DNA of 34,759 bases from contig JALOTN010000025.1 of assembly GCA_025457885.1 (NCBI GenBank), positions 1 through 34,759 of the forward strand, read 5' to 3'. Origin of the DNA: Thermoplasmatota archaeon (lineage in GTDB: Archaea; Thermoplasmatota; E2; DHVEG-1). This document shows, in pieces, positions 7,414 through 15,111 of this stretch (the first letter of the stretch is position 1; each line of letters begins with the position of its first letter). The position numbers were made by a program, and so were the translations under genes. The notes below the pieces were generated by a model. That model did no database searches and was not told the origin of the DNA. It worked only from the letters and a program-made list of their open reading frames with translations.

Positions 7414-8150
7414 GGTTCTTTTTTTCCTTTCTTTTTCTTGATGGTTCCTAGGGTTTTACTAAACACACCCATGAGAGTATGGTACTCCCATTTCGAAGGA
7501 ACTGCTCTTCCCATAAGGCGTTTGAAGAGGATCTTCGTATGTTCCTTCTTATGTGGCTGGTAATCAATATCGTCCAGGAGTTGGGCGAAAAACTCATATA
7601 ATTTCTGTTTCTCAAGAGAGCCTATTGCTCTTCGTCGTTCCGGGATTAGTGCTTTCCTCAGATAAAGTGAGTATAGGACGATGGTCACCGCATGAGAAAG
7701 ATTCAAGGATGGGTACGCATCACTTGTCGGGATCTTCAGCATGATATCACAGGCGGCGATCTCCTCGTTGAACAACCCGTAATCCTCCCGACCGAACACA
7801 AGCCCTATGTTTCCTTTCGCCTCAAAAATCGTCTGTGAAAAATCTTCAAGGAGCACAGGGTTCCTCAGATGACGCTTATCTGTCTTTGATTCAATGGATG
7901 AGGTGGCCACGAGAAAATCGAGTTTTTTGGTTGCCTCAGAAAAACTTTTGAATGTTTTCGCATCATCAAGGATTTTTGTCGCATGCATGGCTCGTGCGTA
8001 ACAAGCATTGTCCAGTTCGCAAGGGTTGACTAGATAGAGATGCTGGAAATCAAAATTCATCATCGCCCGAGCGACAGCACCGATATTACCACTGTTTTTA
8101 GGCTCAATGAGGACAACATAAAAAGAAGAAAAAGGGTTCTTCTCGGCCAT
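7410..8150 (-). CDS. trmJ: tRNA (cytidine-2'-O)-methyltransferase TrmJ-like, SPOUT family
   Basis: SPOUT-class SAM-dependent methyltransferase. The N-terminal part has the SpoU motif 1 (VLIEPKNSGNIGAVARAM), and the C-terminal knot region has GLVFGREDYGLFNEEI and IPTSDAYPSLNLSHAV, the SAM-binding trefoil. These match TrmJ, which 2'-O-methylates tRNA position 32; archaeal members are known to act on C32. The C-terminal ~70 residues, rich in Lys, may bind tRNA. I chose ATG at 8150, 10 bases beyond the preceding gene's stop; a TTG at 8174 would overlap that gene. It is the last gene of a proS-membrane protein-trmJ operon, two of whose genes act on tRNA. Confidence 0.9.
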   Translation of the reverse strand: MAEKNPFSSFYVVLIEPKNSGNIGAVARAMMNFDFQHLYLVNPCELDNACYARAMHATKILDDAKTFKSFSEATKKLDFLVATSSIESKTDKRHLRNPVLLEDFSQTIFEAKGNIGLVFGREDYGLFNEEIAACDIMLKIPTSDAYPSLNLSHAVTIVLYSLYLRKALIPERRRAIGSLEKQKLYEFFAQLLDDIDYQPHKKEHTKILFKRLMGRAVPSKWEYHTLMGVFSKTLGTIKKKKGKKEP

Positions 8151-8160
8151 GACCGTCGGC

Positions 8161-8553
8161 CTAGCGGATGTCAAATTCGTCTTCTTTATCAGACAGCATC
8201 TTCTGGTATTTGGAAGGCAGCTGTTTGACGGTGCTTTCCAGTTTACTTCGTTTTTTCAGGATTTCAGAGCGTTTATCGGTTTTCAGCTCATCAAGAACAT
8301 ATTTTCGTTTTGTAAAGAAGCTGTACATATAATATGCACTAATGCTTAGGAGGATGAGTCCTAGAACGAGGATGTAATCATTCCAGATGCCGACCTGATA
8401 GATGAAATGGAATGGTGAGGTGGTTGGCTCAGCACTGCTGATGAAGAACAGGTATACGACCCCCATGATAATGAACAGGAGCGCTGGGATCAATAATAGA
8501 ATGCTTAACACTAAGACGTATTCTCGTAAAAACCCGACGATTCTTCCACTCAT
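8161..8553 (-). CDS. Two-helix membrane protein, unknown function
   Basis: A 130-residue protein with two transmembrane helices (~10-38 and ~58-80), a short polar loop between them, and a charged C-terminal tail (~82-130) likely to be helical or coiled coil in the cytoplasm. No known family is recognised. It lies 12 bases after proS and 10 bases before trmJ on the same strand, so it is almost certainly co-transcribed. Nothing in it suggests a role in translation, so the operon link may be only for expression. Confidence 0.75.
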   Translation of the reverse strand: MSGRIVGFLREYVLVLSILLLIPALLFIIMGVVYLFFISSAEPTTSPFHFIYQVGIWNDYILVLGLILLSISAYYMYSFFTKRKYVLDELKTDKRSEILKKRSKLESTVKQLPSKYQKMLSDKEDEFDIR

Positions 8554-8565
8554 TTCTTCTTCACC

Positions 8566-9984
8566 TCAATATGATCTTGCATATCTCATCCATGTTTTCG
8601 CAGGTGATCCGCACACAGGACAGTGTTCTGAGCACCCTGCGTTTTCAATCGGTTCCCCTAATGTATTCCCCTCTAAAACATTTTCGATTTCTAACGCACA
8701 GTCTTTGTTGCCGCACCAGGGGAGGGCTACAATCCCTGTTTTCTGTGTTGCTTCTTCTATTGTTAACACCTGATGCATGTTGTCTTTGAGGAGTTTCTCT
8801 GCATTTGTATAAAGGATATGTTCAAGGTCTTTTAGCTCTGTTTTAATCATCTGTTCTGCGTTGGTGATTGGTATTGATTTCTTTAGACCACTGTCTCGTC
8901 TCACGAGGGTTAGTGCGTTTTTTTCCACATCTCTTGGTCCAATCTCCACTCGAAGCGGTACGCCTTTTAACTCCCAGTCATAGTACTTATTTCCTGGTGT
9001 GATGTCTCGGTCGTCGATGAAGGATCGAATGTTTTCTTCGAGAAGCTCGTTCTGTAGTGTTCTGCTGGTTTCAAGGACCGTTTGTTCTTTTCCCTTGAAG
9101 ATAATTGGGATGATCACAACTTGCAATGGGGCTACCTCAGGAGGCATGACGAGTCCTTTGTTATCCCCATGAACACCAACTAATGCTCCAAGCAACCGTT
9201 CGCTCATCCCGTACGTTGTTTGATGGCAGAATGAATGGTCCCCCTTTTCGGTTTCATAGGAGATCTCATAGGGTTTTGCAAAGTTGTCTCTATATTGATG
9301 AATAGATCCTATCTGAAGAGTTCTACCGGATGGCATGAGGACATCGATGCTGATGGTGTAGTATGCTCCCGCGAATTTATCCCATTCAGGTCGTTTGCTA
9401 AAGACATAGGGGAGGCTGAGTTTTTGGAGGAGGTGGTCTGCTATTTCTTTGTCCTCCTGTATTTGTCGTTCTGCATCTGTGAAATCAACATGGCAGGTGT
9501 GTGCTTCGAAGAAATGGATTTCTCGGACGCGGATGAACGCTCGTGTCTGTTTGGTTTCATAGCGGAAGGTATTGACGATCTGGAAGGTTTTTAAGGGTAA
9601 ATCGGTATGGGAACGGATCCAGAGGGAGAAAATTGGGTACATCGCAGTCTCTGAGGTTGGCCGCAGTAGCCATCGTTCCTCTAAGGGAGTAAGACCGGCA
9701 TGTGTGACCCAGAAGACTTCTTTTCCGAACCCTTCGATGTGTTCTTCTTCCTTTTTGAAATACGATTCAGGGATGAGAAGCGGGAAGCAGACTTCTTGAT
9801 GGTTGGTTTTGATCATTTCGTCTCTGATGAGTCGGTCGACGTGGTTCATTAACTTCCAACCATAGGGTCTCCAGATGTTCATTCCTTTGATTGGATAGCG
9901 TTTGTCGCATAAGTCAGCAAGTTCAACGATTTCGTTGTACCATTCGTTGAAATCCTCGCTTTTTTTTACTTTTGTCTCTGGCAT
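8566..9984 (-). CDS. proS: Prolyl-tRNA synthetase, archaeal/eukaryotic type
   Basis: Class II aminoacyl-tRNA synthetase that charges tRNA-Pro. Visible motifs are LRPTSETAMYP (proline/ATP site), motif 2 with FRYETKQTRAFIRVREIHFFEAHT, and the GVHGDNKGLVMPP segment before the anticodon-binding domain. The C-terminal zinc-type domain has Cys pairs (CGNKDC, CSEHCPVC) and ends in Tyr, as in archaeal-type ProRS. At 472 residues it is a typical length and lacks the bacterial editing insertion. ATG at 9984 gives the usual N-terminus. It is first in an operon with a membrane protein and trmJ. A TATA-like element (minus strand CTTTAAAAAC, near 10022-10032) lies upstream. Confidence 0.96.
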   Translation of the reverse strand: MPETKVKKSEDFNEWYNEIVELADLCDKRYPIKGMNIWRPYGWKLMNHVDRLIRDEMIKTNHQEVCFPLLIPESYFKKEEEHIEGFGKEVFWVTHAGLTPLEERWLLRPTSETAMYPIFSLWIRSHTDLPLKTFQIVNTFRYETKQTRAFIRVREIHFFEAHTCHVDFTDAERQIQEDKEIADHLLQKLSLPYVFSKRPEWDKFAGAYYTISIDVLMPSGRTLQIGSIHQYRDNFAKPYEISYETEKGDHSFCHQTTYGMSERLLGALVGVHGDNKGLVMPPEVAPLQVVIIPIIFKGKEQTVLETSRTLQNELLEENIRSFIDDRDITPGNKYYDWELKGVPLRVEIGPRDVEKNALTLVRRDSGLKKSIPITNAEQMIKTELKDLEHILYTNAEKLLKDNMHQVLTIEEATQKTGIVALPWCGNKDCALEIENVLEGNTLGEPIENAGCSEHCPVCGSPAKTWMRYARSY

Positions 9985-10206
9985 AGCCTTTCCACTGCTT
10001 CAACCAAAAAGAGGTATCTTGTTTTTAAAGATACTGGTTTTAATCTATTGTCCTCTGCCTTCTTTTGCTTTTACACGTAGCTCAGTTGATCTGCATCGCC
10101 GGCATCGTTCTGCTTTTGCAGATTTTCTTGTTTAATAATCGGCTTTCTGCTTCAGGGAATCGCGTCATCGGTTATCGCCTAGGGTATCGAGAATAAACAT
10201 ATCATA

Positions 10207-10217
10207 TTTAAATATAA
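10207..10217 (+). promoter_or_regulatory. TATA box upstream of the DUF2085 gene
   Basis: TTTAAATATAA is centred 27 bases before an ATG at 10239, not before the DUF2085 start. The mRNA should therefore begin at or next to the ATG of the short upstream frame. Confidence 0.6.
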
Positions 10218-10238
10218 TGCCCTGCTTTGGTGTTTATT

Positions 10239-10274
10239 ATGGTTAATACGCAGTGCTCTTGGTGGGGTGGATGA
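10239..10274 (+). CDS. Possible 11-residue leader peptide (MVNTQCSWWGG)
   Basis: ATG at 10239 lies exactly where a leaderless transcript from the TATA box should start. The frame runs 11 codons, including two adjacent Trp codons, to TGA at 10272-10274, which overlaps the ATG of the DUF2085 gene (10271) as ATGA. This arrangement allows the downstream gene to be translated by re-initiation. There is no direct proof of translation; it may be chance, or a sign that the main gene starts differently. Confidence 0.35.
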   Translation: MVNTQCSWWGG

Positions 10275-10828
10275 TAAAACGTCGGTTACATCCCTATAAA
10301 AGACTGTTTTTTGTTTTTTTTCTTCTCTATAGCACCTGGGTTGCTCTGCTGATTCTTGCTCCTGTTATGCTTCCTGCTGGAACCGTGTCTGATCTTTCAG
10401 GGGTTGTGGGGTATTCGGATAATTCTGAGCTGATTAATGGTCTTCCGTTTCCTTGGAATGTTGTGTATTCTGCTGGTGATACGCTGTGTCATCAGAGAGC
10501 AGAACGATCCTTGTCTATTAATGGCAATGAGATGCCGTTTTGTGCTCGATGTACTGCTCTTTGGTTTGGAATAGCAGTCGGTCTTGGGGTCATGGTTTTT
10601 TTTACGATCGAGTTAGATGTGAGATTTTTCATTGCGATTATTGTTTCTTTTGTCCCGCTGGGTGTTGATGGGGTAGGACAGCTTTTTGGGTTCTGGGAAA
10701 GCATGAACAGTATCAGGATATTGACAGGTCTTCCCGCGGGGATTGTCTGTGGGATTGCGTTGGGAATCATCTTTGATGAGATCGGTTCATTTGGTATTTT
10801 GAAGAAAACACCATCATCTGAGGAATAA
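10271..10828 (+). CDS. DUF2085 family membrane protein
   Basis: Predicted membrane protein with about five hydrophobic helices. The family signature is present: a CHQR segment followed ~20 residues later by PFCARCTALWFG, whose Cys residues suggest metal or disulfide chemistry. Its biochemical function is unknown; DUF2085 proteins are widespread in archaea and some bacteria. ATG at 10271 gives 185 residues and overlaps the stop of the upstream mini-frame; an in-frame GTG at 10253 would give 191. The gene is alone on its strand and convergent with the next one across a T-rich stretch. Confidence 0.85.
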   Translation: MIKRRLHPYKRLFFVFFLLYSTWVALLILAPVMLPAGTVSDLSGVVGYSDNSELINGLPFPWNVVYSAGDTLCHQRAERSLSINGNEMPFCARCTALWFGIAVGLGVMVFFTIELDVRFFIAIIVSFVPLGVDGVGQLFGFWESMNSIRILTGLPAGIVCGIALGIIFDEIGSFGILKKTPSSEE

Positions 10829-10911
10829 GAAAGCTATGTTGGTTTTACAATTGGTATATTATTTTTTGTATTTTGAAAAAAGATGAATTCATTCTGTGGG
10901 GTGATATCGAT

Positions 10912-11343
10912 TTATTGGAAATCACTTCGTGATATGATCAAGATGATAAGTCCGATGAGGGAGAGGATACTTCCCAGTAACATGGGGCCGATGGTGAAGA
11001 GACCAAGGATGCCTCCGATGACGGCAAGTCCCCAGGCTTTTCGTCTCATCGCGACAATACCCCCCGCTAAGGTGAAAATTGATAGTATTGCTCCGATGAT
11101 GCCGCAGGTGGTAAGAAATGATTGGAGTTGTTCTGCGGTTATGGGCGATTCTGGGGGGAGTACGTTTTGTATCATTGAAATGTCCAATGCTAGTGCAGAT
11201 GCCCAGGTGAGTAAACCAAGGAGTCCTGCTATGATTAAAAAGATCCCGCTGATAAGTGGTTTGGAACTGGGTTGTTTCGGTGGTTGGGGTTGATCCAGGG
11301 TATAATCATTTATTGATGTTTGATCAGGGATTGTTGTTTCCAT
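10912..11343 (-). CDS. Four-helix membrane protein, unknown function
   Basis: 143 residues: a polar, Pro/Gln-rich N-terminal ~28 residues, then hydrophobic helices at about 30-53, 79-99, 103-120 and 121-139, with MRRKAWG before the third. The Gly-rich repeated pattern GIFLIIAGLLGLL / IGGILGLFTIGP resembles small DUF4064-like archaeal membrane proteins, but I cannot assign a family. It is preceded on the same strand by another membrane protein gene 30 bases away, so the two may be co-transcribed. Confidence 0.7.
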   Translation of the reverse strand: METTIPDQTSINDYTLDQPQPPKQPSSKPLISGIFLIIAGLLGLLTWASALALDISMIQNVLPPESPITAEQLQSFLTTCGIIGAILSIFTLAGGIVAMRRKAWGLAVIGGILGLFTIGPMLLGSILSLIGLIILIISRSDFQ

Positions 11344-11373
11344 CTCTCGTACCTCTTTGATAGAAAGGAATCG

Positions 11374-12045
11374 TTATTTGCTTTTTATGTCTATTTCTTT
11401 TTGTGTCCGTTTGCGTCGGAGGCCTTCTTCGAGGATTCTTGGCATGACTTTTTTTGTGGTGTACCAGAATAATATAATCCCGTAGATGACGATGATGATC
11501 TGCAGATAGCTTGTCTGGATGAGGCTGGTGACAAGGATGATTCCGGTGATGACCAGTTGGAGTAGGATAGCGAAGGTGAGGTATTTTGTGAGTTTGTTAA
11601 CATAGATTCCATATCCGATGAGGATTCCTGTCGCGGCATGGAAGAGGATGATTCCAAGGGAACCGATGATGGCTGCGAGGAAGGCAAGGTTTGGTTCATT
11701 GTATTGGATGATTGCGGCAGGGGTGAAGACAGACCCGAACCCCAGTCCAAGGGAGAATCCATAGATGGTGGTTTCTTGTTTTTCCTGGAAACGTCCTAGG
11801 TTTAGGACGATGGTTTTGAAGAGTTGTTCGAGGATGGGGAAGAGGATGATGTAAATAAGACCGATCGCCTGGGTGAAGTATTCGATTGCGACAGAGATGG
11901 TTCCTATCACTATTCCGACGATGAAGGTGAGGAAAATGATTTTGTCTTTGAATTTGCCTTCGAAGCCTTTTAATCCGATGTAAAGGAGGATTAAAGCTGG
12001 GATGATGCCGATGAAGAGGCTTGTTTGGAGGATGAAACTGTTCAT
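11374..12045 (-). CDS. Multi-helix membrane protein with distant PrsW-like pattern
   Basis: 223 residues with seven to eight hydrophobic helices and a basic C-terminal tail (RRKRTQKE). The order of motifs recalls PrsW/CPBP-type membrane proteases: LEQLFK where PrsW has EE..K, then GFSLGLGFGSVF, then FHAATGILIGYG with a His. But the Glu pair is Glu-Gln and the acidic residue expected after the glycine-rich helix is missing (TPAA). It could be an inactive relative or a different family. ATG at 12045 fits a TATA-like element (minus strand TTAATATATAG) near 12085-12095. Weak confidence in the family. Confidence 0.7.
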   Translation of the reverse strand: MNSFILQTSLFIGIIPALILLYIGLKGFEGKFKDKIIFLTFIVGIVIGTISVAIEYFTQAIGLIYIILFPILEQLFKTIVLNLGRFQEKQETTIYGFSLGLGFGSVFTPAAIIQYNEPNLAFLAAIIGSLGIILFHAATGILIGYGIYVNKLTKYLTFAILLQLVITGIILVTSLIQTSYLQIIIVIYGIILFWYTTKKVMPRILEEGLRRKRTQKEIDIKSK

Positions 12046-12202
12046 GGTTCTTCTGCGGGTTTATATCAAAGCTATATATTAATGATTGCCACTCTAAAAA
12101 AATAAAAATTATATGAAAGAACATACAAATGTATATATAAAAAAATACCTCTTTATAAACCTTTTTTCAGTGATAAAGATACAATATACAGAAGAGATAA
12201 AA

Positions 12203-12288
12203 CGCCGAGGAGGAGATTTGAACTCCTGCGGAGCTGACGCCCCACGAGCTTTCCAGGCTCGCGCCGTACCGGTCTGAGCCACCTCGGC
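12203..12288 (-). tRNA. tRNA-Ser (anticodon GGA)
   Basis: The acceptor stem GCCGAGG pairs with CCTCGGC, with discriminator G at 12203. The anticodon stem is CGAGC/GCTCG with loop CTGGAAA, giving anticodon GGA. A long variable arm marks a class II tRNA, and the T-arm has GTTCAAATC. It is 86 bases, with no intron and no encoded CCA. It reads UCC/UCU serine codons. Confidence 0.97.
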
Positions 12289-12313
12289 AAAACCAACGAC
12301 CGCAACATCATCC

Positions 12314-12322
12314 CTATTTATG
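12314..12322 (-). promoter_or_regulatory. TATA box of tRNA-Ser inside the cbf5 3' end
   Basis: On the minus strand CATAAATAG is centred ~30 bases before the tRNA 5' end at 12288. It overlaps the stop codon of cbf5 at 12318-12320, so the tRNA promoter is embedded in the end of the upstream gene. Confidence 0.5.
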
Positions 12323-13316
12323 TCTTTTTCCAGATGGATGGATACGTCCCCTTATTCATCAGCACACGCTCAAGAGACGCACAGATGCCTGTGTCCTTTT
12401 CTATGACCTGCACTGAAGGAATCTGCATCTTCACCAACGCCACCCCTTCACCTTTTAAGGTCACTACAGCAGCAATCTCCCCTGTGTCCATCTCATCAAT
12501 TTCAACAACCCCCGGAACCGCAAGATTTGCCCCATGACACAGTGCATCAACAGCAGAATCACGCACGATGACCTTTGGGACGACCTCAAGCAACCGCTCC
12601 ATAGGCAAGATGGTCTTACGCACCTCCGTGTCATCCCCCTCCTCCTTCCAGAACAGATACGCATCCTTCACACCCTGCAAAGTGACAATAGTCTCTTCCG
12701 TGATATTCCCCACACGGGTACGCCTAAGCTCGATGAGCTGCGCACCACACCCTAGCTTCTTCCCAATATCAACACACAACGTCCGAATATATGTCCCTGC
12801 CTCACAACCGACGCGGAATAACACCTCAGTACCCTGGATCTCTAAGATTTCCAGGTAATATATCTCTCGTGTCCGCCGTACTCGTTTCACCGCAGAACGC
12901 AAGGGAGGCATCTGAGAAATCTTCCCAATAAAACTCACACAAGCTTCCCGTATCTTCTTCTCATCCACCTGCTTATGAAGCTTCATCAACGCGACATATT
13001 CTTTCCCAGCTACCAGGAGCACTTGCAACGCACGAGCCGCATCGCCAAGAGCCACCGGAAGCACCCCCGTGACGGCAGGATCCAACGTCCCCCCGTGTCC
13101 TGCTTTCTCAAGCTCAAGTGCTTCCTTGACCCAGGCGACCACCTGATGAGACGACGGACCCGCAGGTTTATCAAGATTGATAAAACCATTGTTTAAAAGC
13201 TCCCGCACTGAACGCTGACCAGGAGCCTTCCCATAATGGACATTAGTGGAAGCAGCCGTCTTAATCAAACGTTTCCGTGGTTTTAACGATGGTAACGACA
13301 GGTTTTTCTCAGACAT
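12318..13316 (-). CDS. cbf5: Cbf5/TruB-type pseudouridine synthase of archaeal H/ACA RNPs
   Basis: Catalytic subunit of archaeal H/ACA particles, which convert rRNA and tRNA uridines to pseudouridine. An N-terminal Cbf5-specific segment is followed by GFINLDKPAGPSSHQVVAWV and the catalytic GHGGTLDP (Asp79 from this start), then the GTYIRTLCVDIG TruB motif. The C-terminal ~80 residues form a PUA domain (ALCHGANLAVPGV, AAVVTLKGEGVAL). Length 332 is normal. ATG at 13316 is preferred over TTG at 13325 because a TATA box at 13341-13350 places transcription start almost on it. It follows cmk in the same direction with its own promoter, so it can be transcribed apart from the secY cluster. Confidence 0.95.
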   Translation of the reverse strand: MSEKNLSLPSLKPRKRLIKTAASTNVHYGKAPGQRSVRELLNNGFINLDKPAGPSSHQVVAWVKEALELEKAGHGGTLDPAVTGVLPVALGDAARALQVLLVAGKEYVALMKLHKQVDEKKIREACVSFIGKISQMPPLRSAVKRVRRTREIYYLEILEIQGTEVLFRVGCEAGTYIRTLCVDIGKKLGCGAQLIELRRTRVGNITEETIVTLQGVKDAYLFWKEEGDDTEVRKTILPMERLLEVVPKVIVRDSAVDALCHGANLAVPGVVEIDEMDTGEIAAVVTLKGEGVALVKMQIPSVQVIEKDTGICASLERVLMNKGTYPSIWKKT

Positions 13317-13340
13317 TGCAACCAACAGAATAACAGAAGG

Positions 13341-13350
13341 ATATAAAAAC
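13341..13350 (-). promoter_or_regulatory. TATA box of cbf5, near-leaderless
   Basis: GTTTTTATAT on the minus strand, centred ~30 bases before ATG at 13316, in the 41-base gap after the cmk stop. Confidence 0.55.
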
Positions 13351-13357
13351 TCGTTTA

Positions 13358-13882
13358 TTACCTAACATAACGAAGAATAATCTCCATGATCTGCTCCGGA
13401 GTCTTATCCCCTGCATCGATAATCACATCATAAATCGAGGTGTCCGACACATCGATTCCATAATATTTTTTATACCGCGTCGCCTCGCTTTTTTCCCGTT
13501 TTAAGATCTCTTTTTTCCGTTTCTCAATATCACCTTGTTCCCGTTTCACGATTCGACTCGCACGAATCTGAATATCCGCTTGTAACAACACCTTCACCGC
13601 AGGGATATGATTCTGAAACGCAAGCCACCCGGACAACCGCCCCTCAAGGATAACATTCCCTTCTTTAAGGATACCAAGTTGATGCCGGTCCAACTCCTCA
13701 TCAATGTTCCGATGCGACTCACAATACTTCCCGAACTCCTCAAGGGACATCTGATGCTGCTCCGCAAGTCTTCGGAAAATCTCCCCAGAATACACGTAGC
13801 GAAGCCCAAGACGCTGTTCTAAAAGTTTCGCAACCGTTGTTTTGCCTGTTCCCGGAAGACCACTAATAGTGATCGTCGTCAT
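13358..13882 (-). CDS. cmk: Cytidylate kinase, archaeal type
   Basis: Phosphorylates CMP/dCMP with ATP. The P-loop GLPGTGKT is at residues 8-15, then YSGEIFRRLA for NMP binding, ILEGRLSGWL and the Arg-rich lid (RASRIVKREQG, KKEILKREKSEATRYKKYYGID). The 174-residue size and lid sequence fit the compact archaeal Cmk and not the larger bacterial enzyme. It lies 7 bases after the DUF106 gene and before cbf5, the usual order for this archaeal cluster. Confidence 0.94.
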   Translation of the reverse strand: MTTITISGLPGTGKTTVAKLLEQRLGLRYVYSGEIFRRLAEQHQMSLEEFGKYCESHRNIDEELDRHQLGILKEGNVILEGRLSGWLAFQNHIPAVKVLLQADIQIRASRIVKREQGDIEKRKKEILKREKSEATRYKKYYGIDVSDTSIYDVIIDAGDKTPEQIMEIILRYVR

Positions 13883-13889
13883 GGTTCCC

Positions 13890-14555
13890 CTATTTCGCTG
13901 AGGGTCGAATCGTTTTTCGCGTATTCTGCCACCAATTCGACCAGCTGATCCATTTCAATCCTTGTCGAATCAGAGACCCCGCTAGATATGAGAAGATCAT
14001 ATACAATAAAAACCAATTCGACATGATCCAACTATTCCGAGCAAACAATGAAGCACCACTACCCCAAGGGACCGTGAAGAAAAAATAGGAAACATTTCCA
14101 AGAAAATAAGTTAACCAGATGAAGATAGGGGCGATGAAGATAAATAAAAAGAACATCGATTTCATCATCCCACCAGATGATTGTGTCGTCATCCGCATGA
14201 TTTGCGGCTGCATTTTCATGAGTTTCTGCAACCGATTGGTATTGCCTTCCTTCCGTGCTTTTGTAATCTCCTTGTTGAAGGCTTTACTGGCTTCCTGGGC
14301 TTGCCCCATTGCCTTCCAGTTGGTGAACAAATGAGTGAAAAACGAGGAGAGGAACACGACGATTACCCCTGCAAGTACTATAGTCAGCAGGGGGTTTTCC
14401 CCACTAAATCCTATTACCGGTGTGAACACCGCGTCTAAAGAGGATGCAACAAGGTTTCGAATGTTCGCATCACCAAAGATAAGGATCATGATGAAGAGAA
14501 GAACCATAAGTAGCAGCATCTGCCCGGCTTGTGCAACATCATCGAGTTTTCTCAT
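13890..14555 (-). CDS. DUF106/EMC3-TMCO1-like membrane insertase (Oxa1 superfamily)
   Basis: 221 residues with an N-terminal helix (~14-33), a second near 55-75, a basic cytosolic helical hairpin (~85-125, NKEITKARKEGNTNRLQKLMKMQP), then helices near 131-150 and 183-205. This layout is that of archaeal DUF106 proteins, homologous to EMC3/TMCO1 and YidC/Oxa1, which insert membrane proteins next to SecYE. Its start overlaps the adkA stop as ATGA, which couples translation. The position beside secY supports a role in membrane-protein insertion. Confidence 0.93.
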   Translation of the reverse strand: MRKLDDVAQAGQMLLLMVLLFIMILIFGDANIRNLVASSLDAVFTPVIGFSGENPLLTIVLAGVIVVFLSSFFTHLFTNWKAMGQAQEASKAFNKEITKARKEGNTNRLQKLMKMQPQIMRMTTQSSGGMMKSMFFLFIFIAPIFIWLTYFLGNVSYFFFTVPWGSGASLFARNSWIMSNWFLLYMIFSYLAGSLIRQGLKWISWSNWWQNTRKTIRPSAK

Positions 14556-15100
14556 CGGATCACAGGCTCTGCTTCTTTTACCGCTGCTTCCAGCGCATTA
14601 TCATGGTTAAAGACGATTTTCACGGTCGCACCCGTCAGTGTCGCATAGGACATGGCTGCAGCCCGGTTCATCATCTGATGCTCCGCGATTTTTTCAACAG
14701 AATCAGGGTCCCGGTTCCGTGTCATATCCTTCGCCCGTCGATTAAAGATCTCCTGAGGGTCTGCTTCGACAATCACAATTGCAGTGGGATTCAATTTCTT
14801 TAAAACCCACTCAGGAAGACCTGGCATGTATCCTTTCGGTGTCTTAACAGTGCAGTGGGTGTCAACGATGACGTTTTTCATCTTCCCGACCTGCTCAGCA
14901 GTCTTAATCTGAAGTTGTTTCTGCTGATCCAGGCTGAGTTTTCTCATCTCATCACGGTCTTTCACAAGTTTTAGTTTGATAGCGATTTCACTCATGACAG
15001 ACCCGAACGTAACAAAGGTGATATCTAATCCCTTTGCCGCTTTCTGCATCACTGTGGTTTTCCCCACCCCGGGTATCCCGGTTACGACAATCACACCCAT
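14552..15100 (-). CDS. adkA: Adenylate kinase, archaeal AdkA type
   Basis: Converts AMP + ATP to two ADP. P-loop GIPGVGKT at residues 8-15 from the ATG at 15100, then FGSVMSEIA, the VIVDTHCTVKTPKGYMPGLP nucleotide site, and ADPQEIFNRRAKDMTRNRDP. These are features of the archaeal trimeric AdkA family. ATG at 15100 has GAGGG just upstream; a GTG at 15112 would overlap the secY stop, so I prefer the ATG (182 residues). It sits between secY and the DUF106 gene. Confidence 0.94.
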   Translation of the reverse strand: MGVIVVTGIPGVGKTTVMQKAAKGLDITFVTFGSVMSEIAIKLKLVKDRDEMRKLSLDQQKQLQIKTAEQVGKMKNVIVDTHCTVKTPKGYMPGLPEWVLKKLNPTAIVIVEADPQEIFNRRAKDMTRNRDPDSVEKIAEHQMMNRAAAMSYATLTGATVKIVFNHDNALEAAVKEAEPVIR

Positions 15101-15111
15101 TGTCTCCCTCA

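Noticed and set aside
10076..10135. tRNA D-arm-like string TAGCTCAGTTGA
   Set aside because: No matching acceptor, anticodon or T-arm stem follows on either strand; not a tRNA.
11391..12124. Two further minus-strand open frames of 123 and 142 codons
   Set aside because: They overlap the membrane protein at 11374-12045 in other frames and encode low-complexity Ser/Pro or His/Pro sequence.
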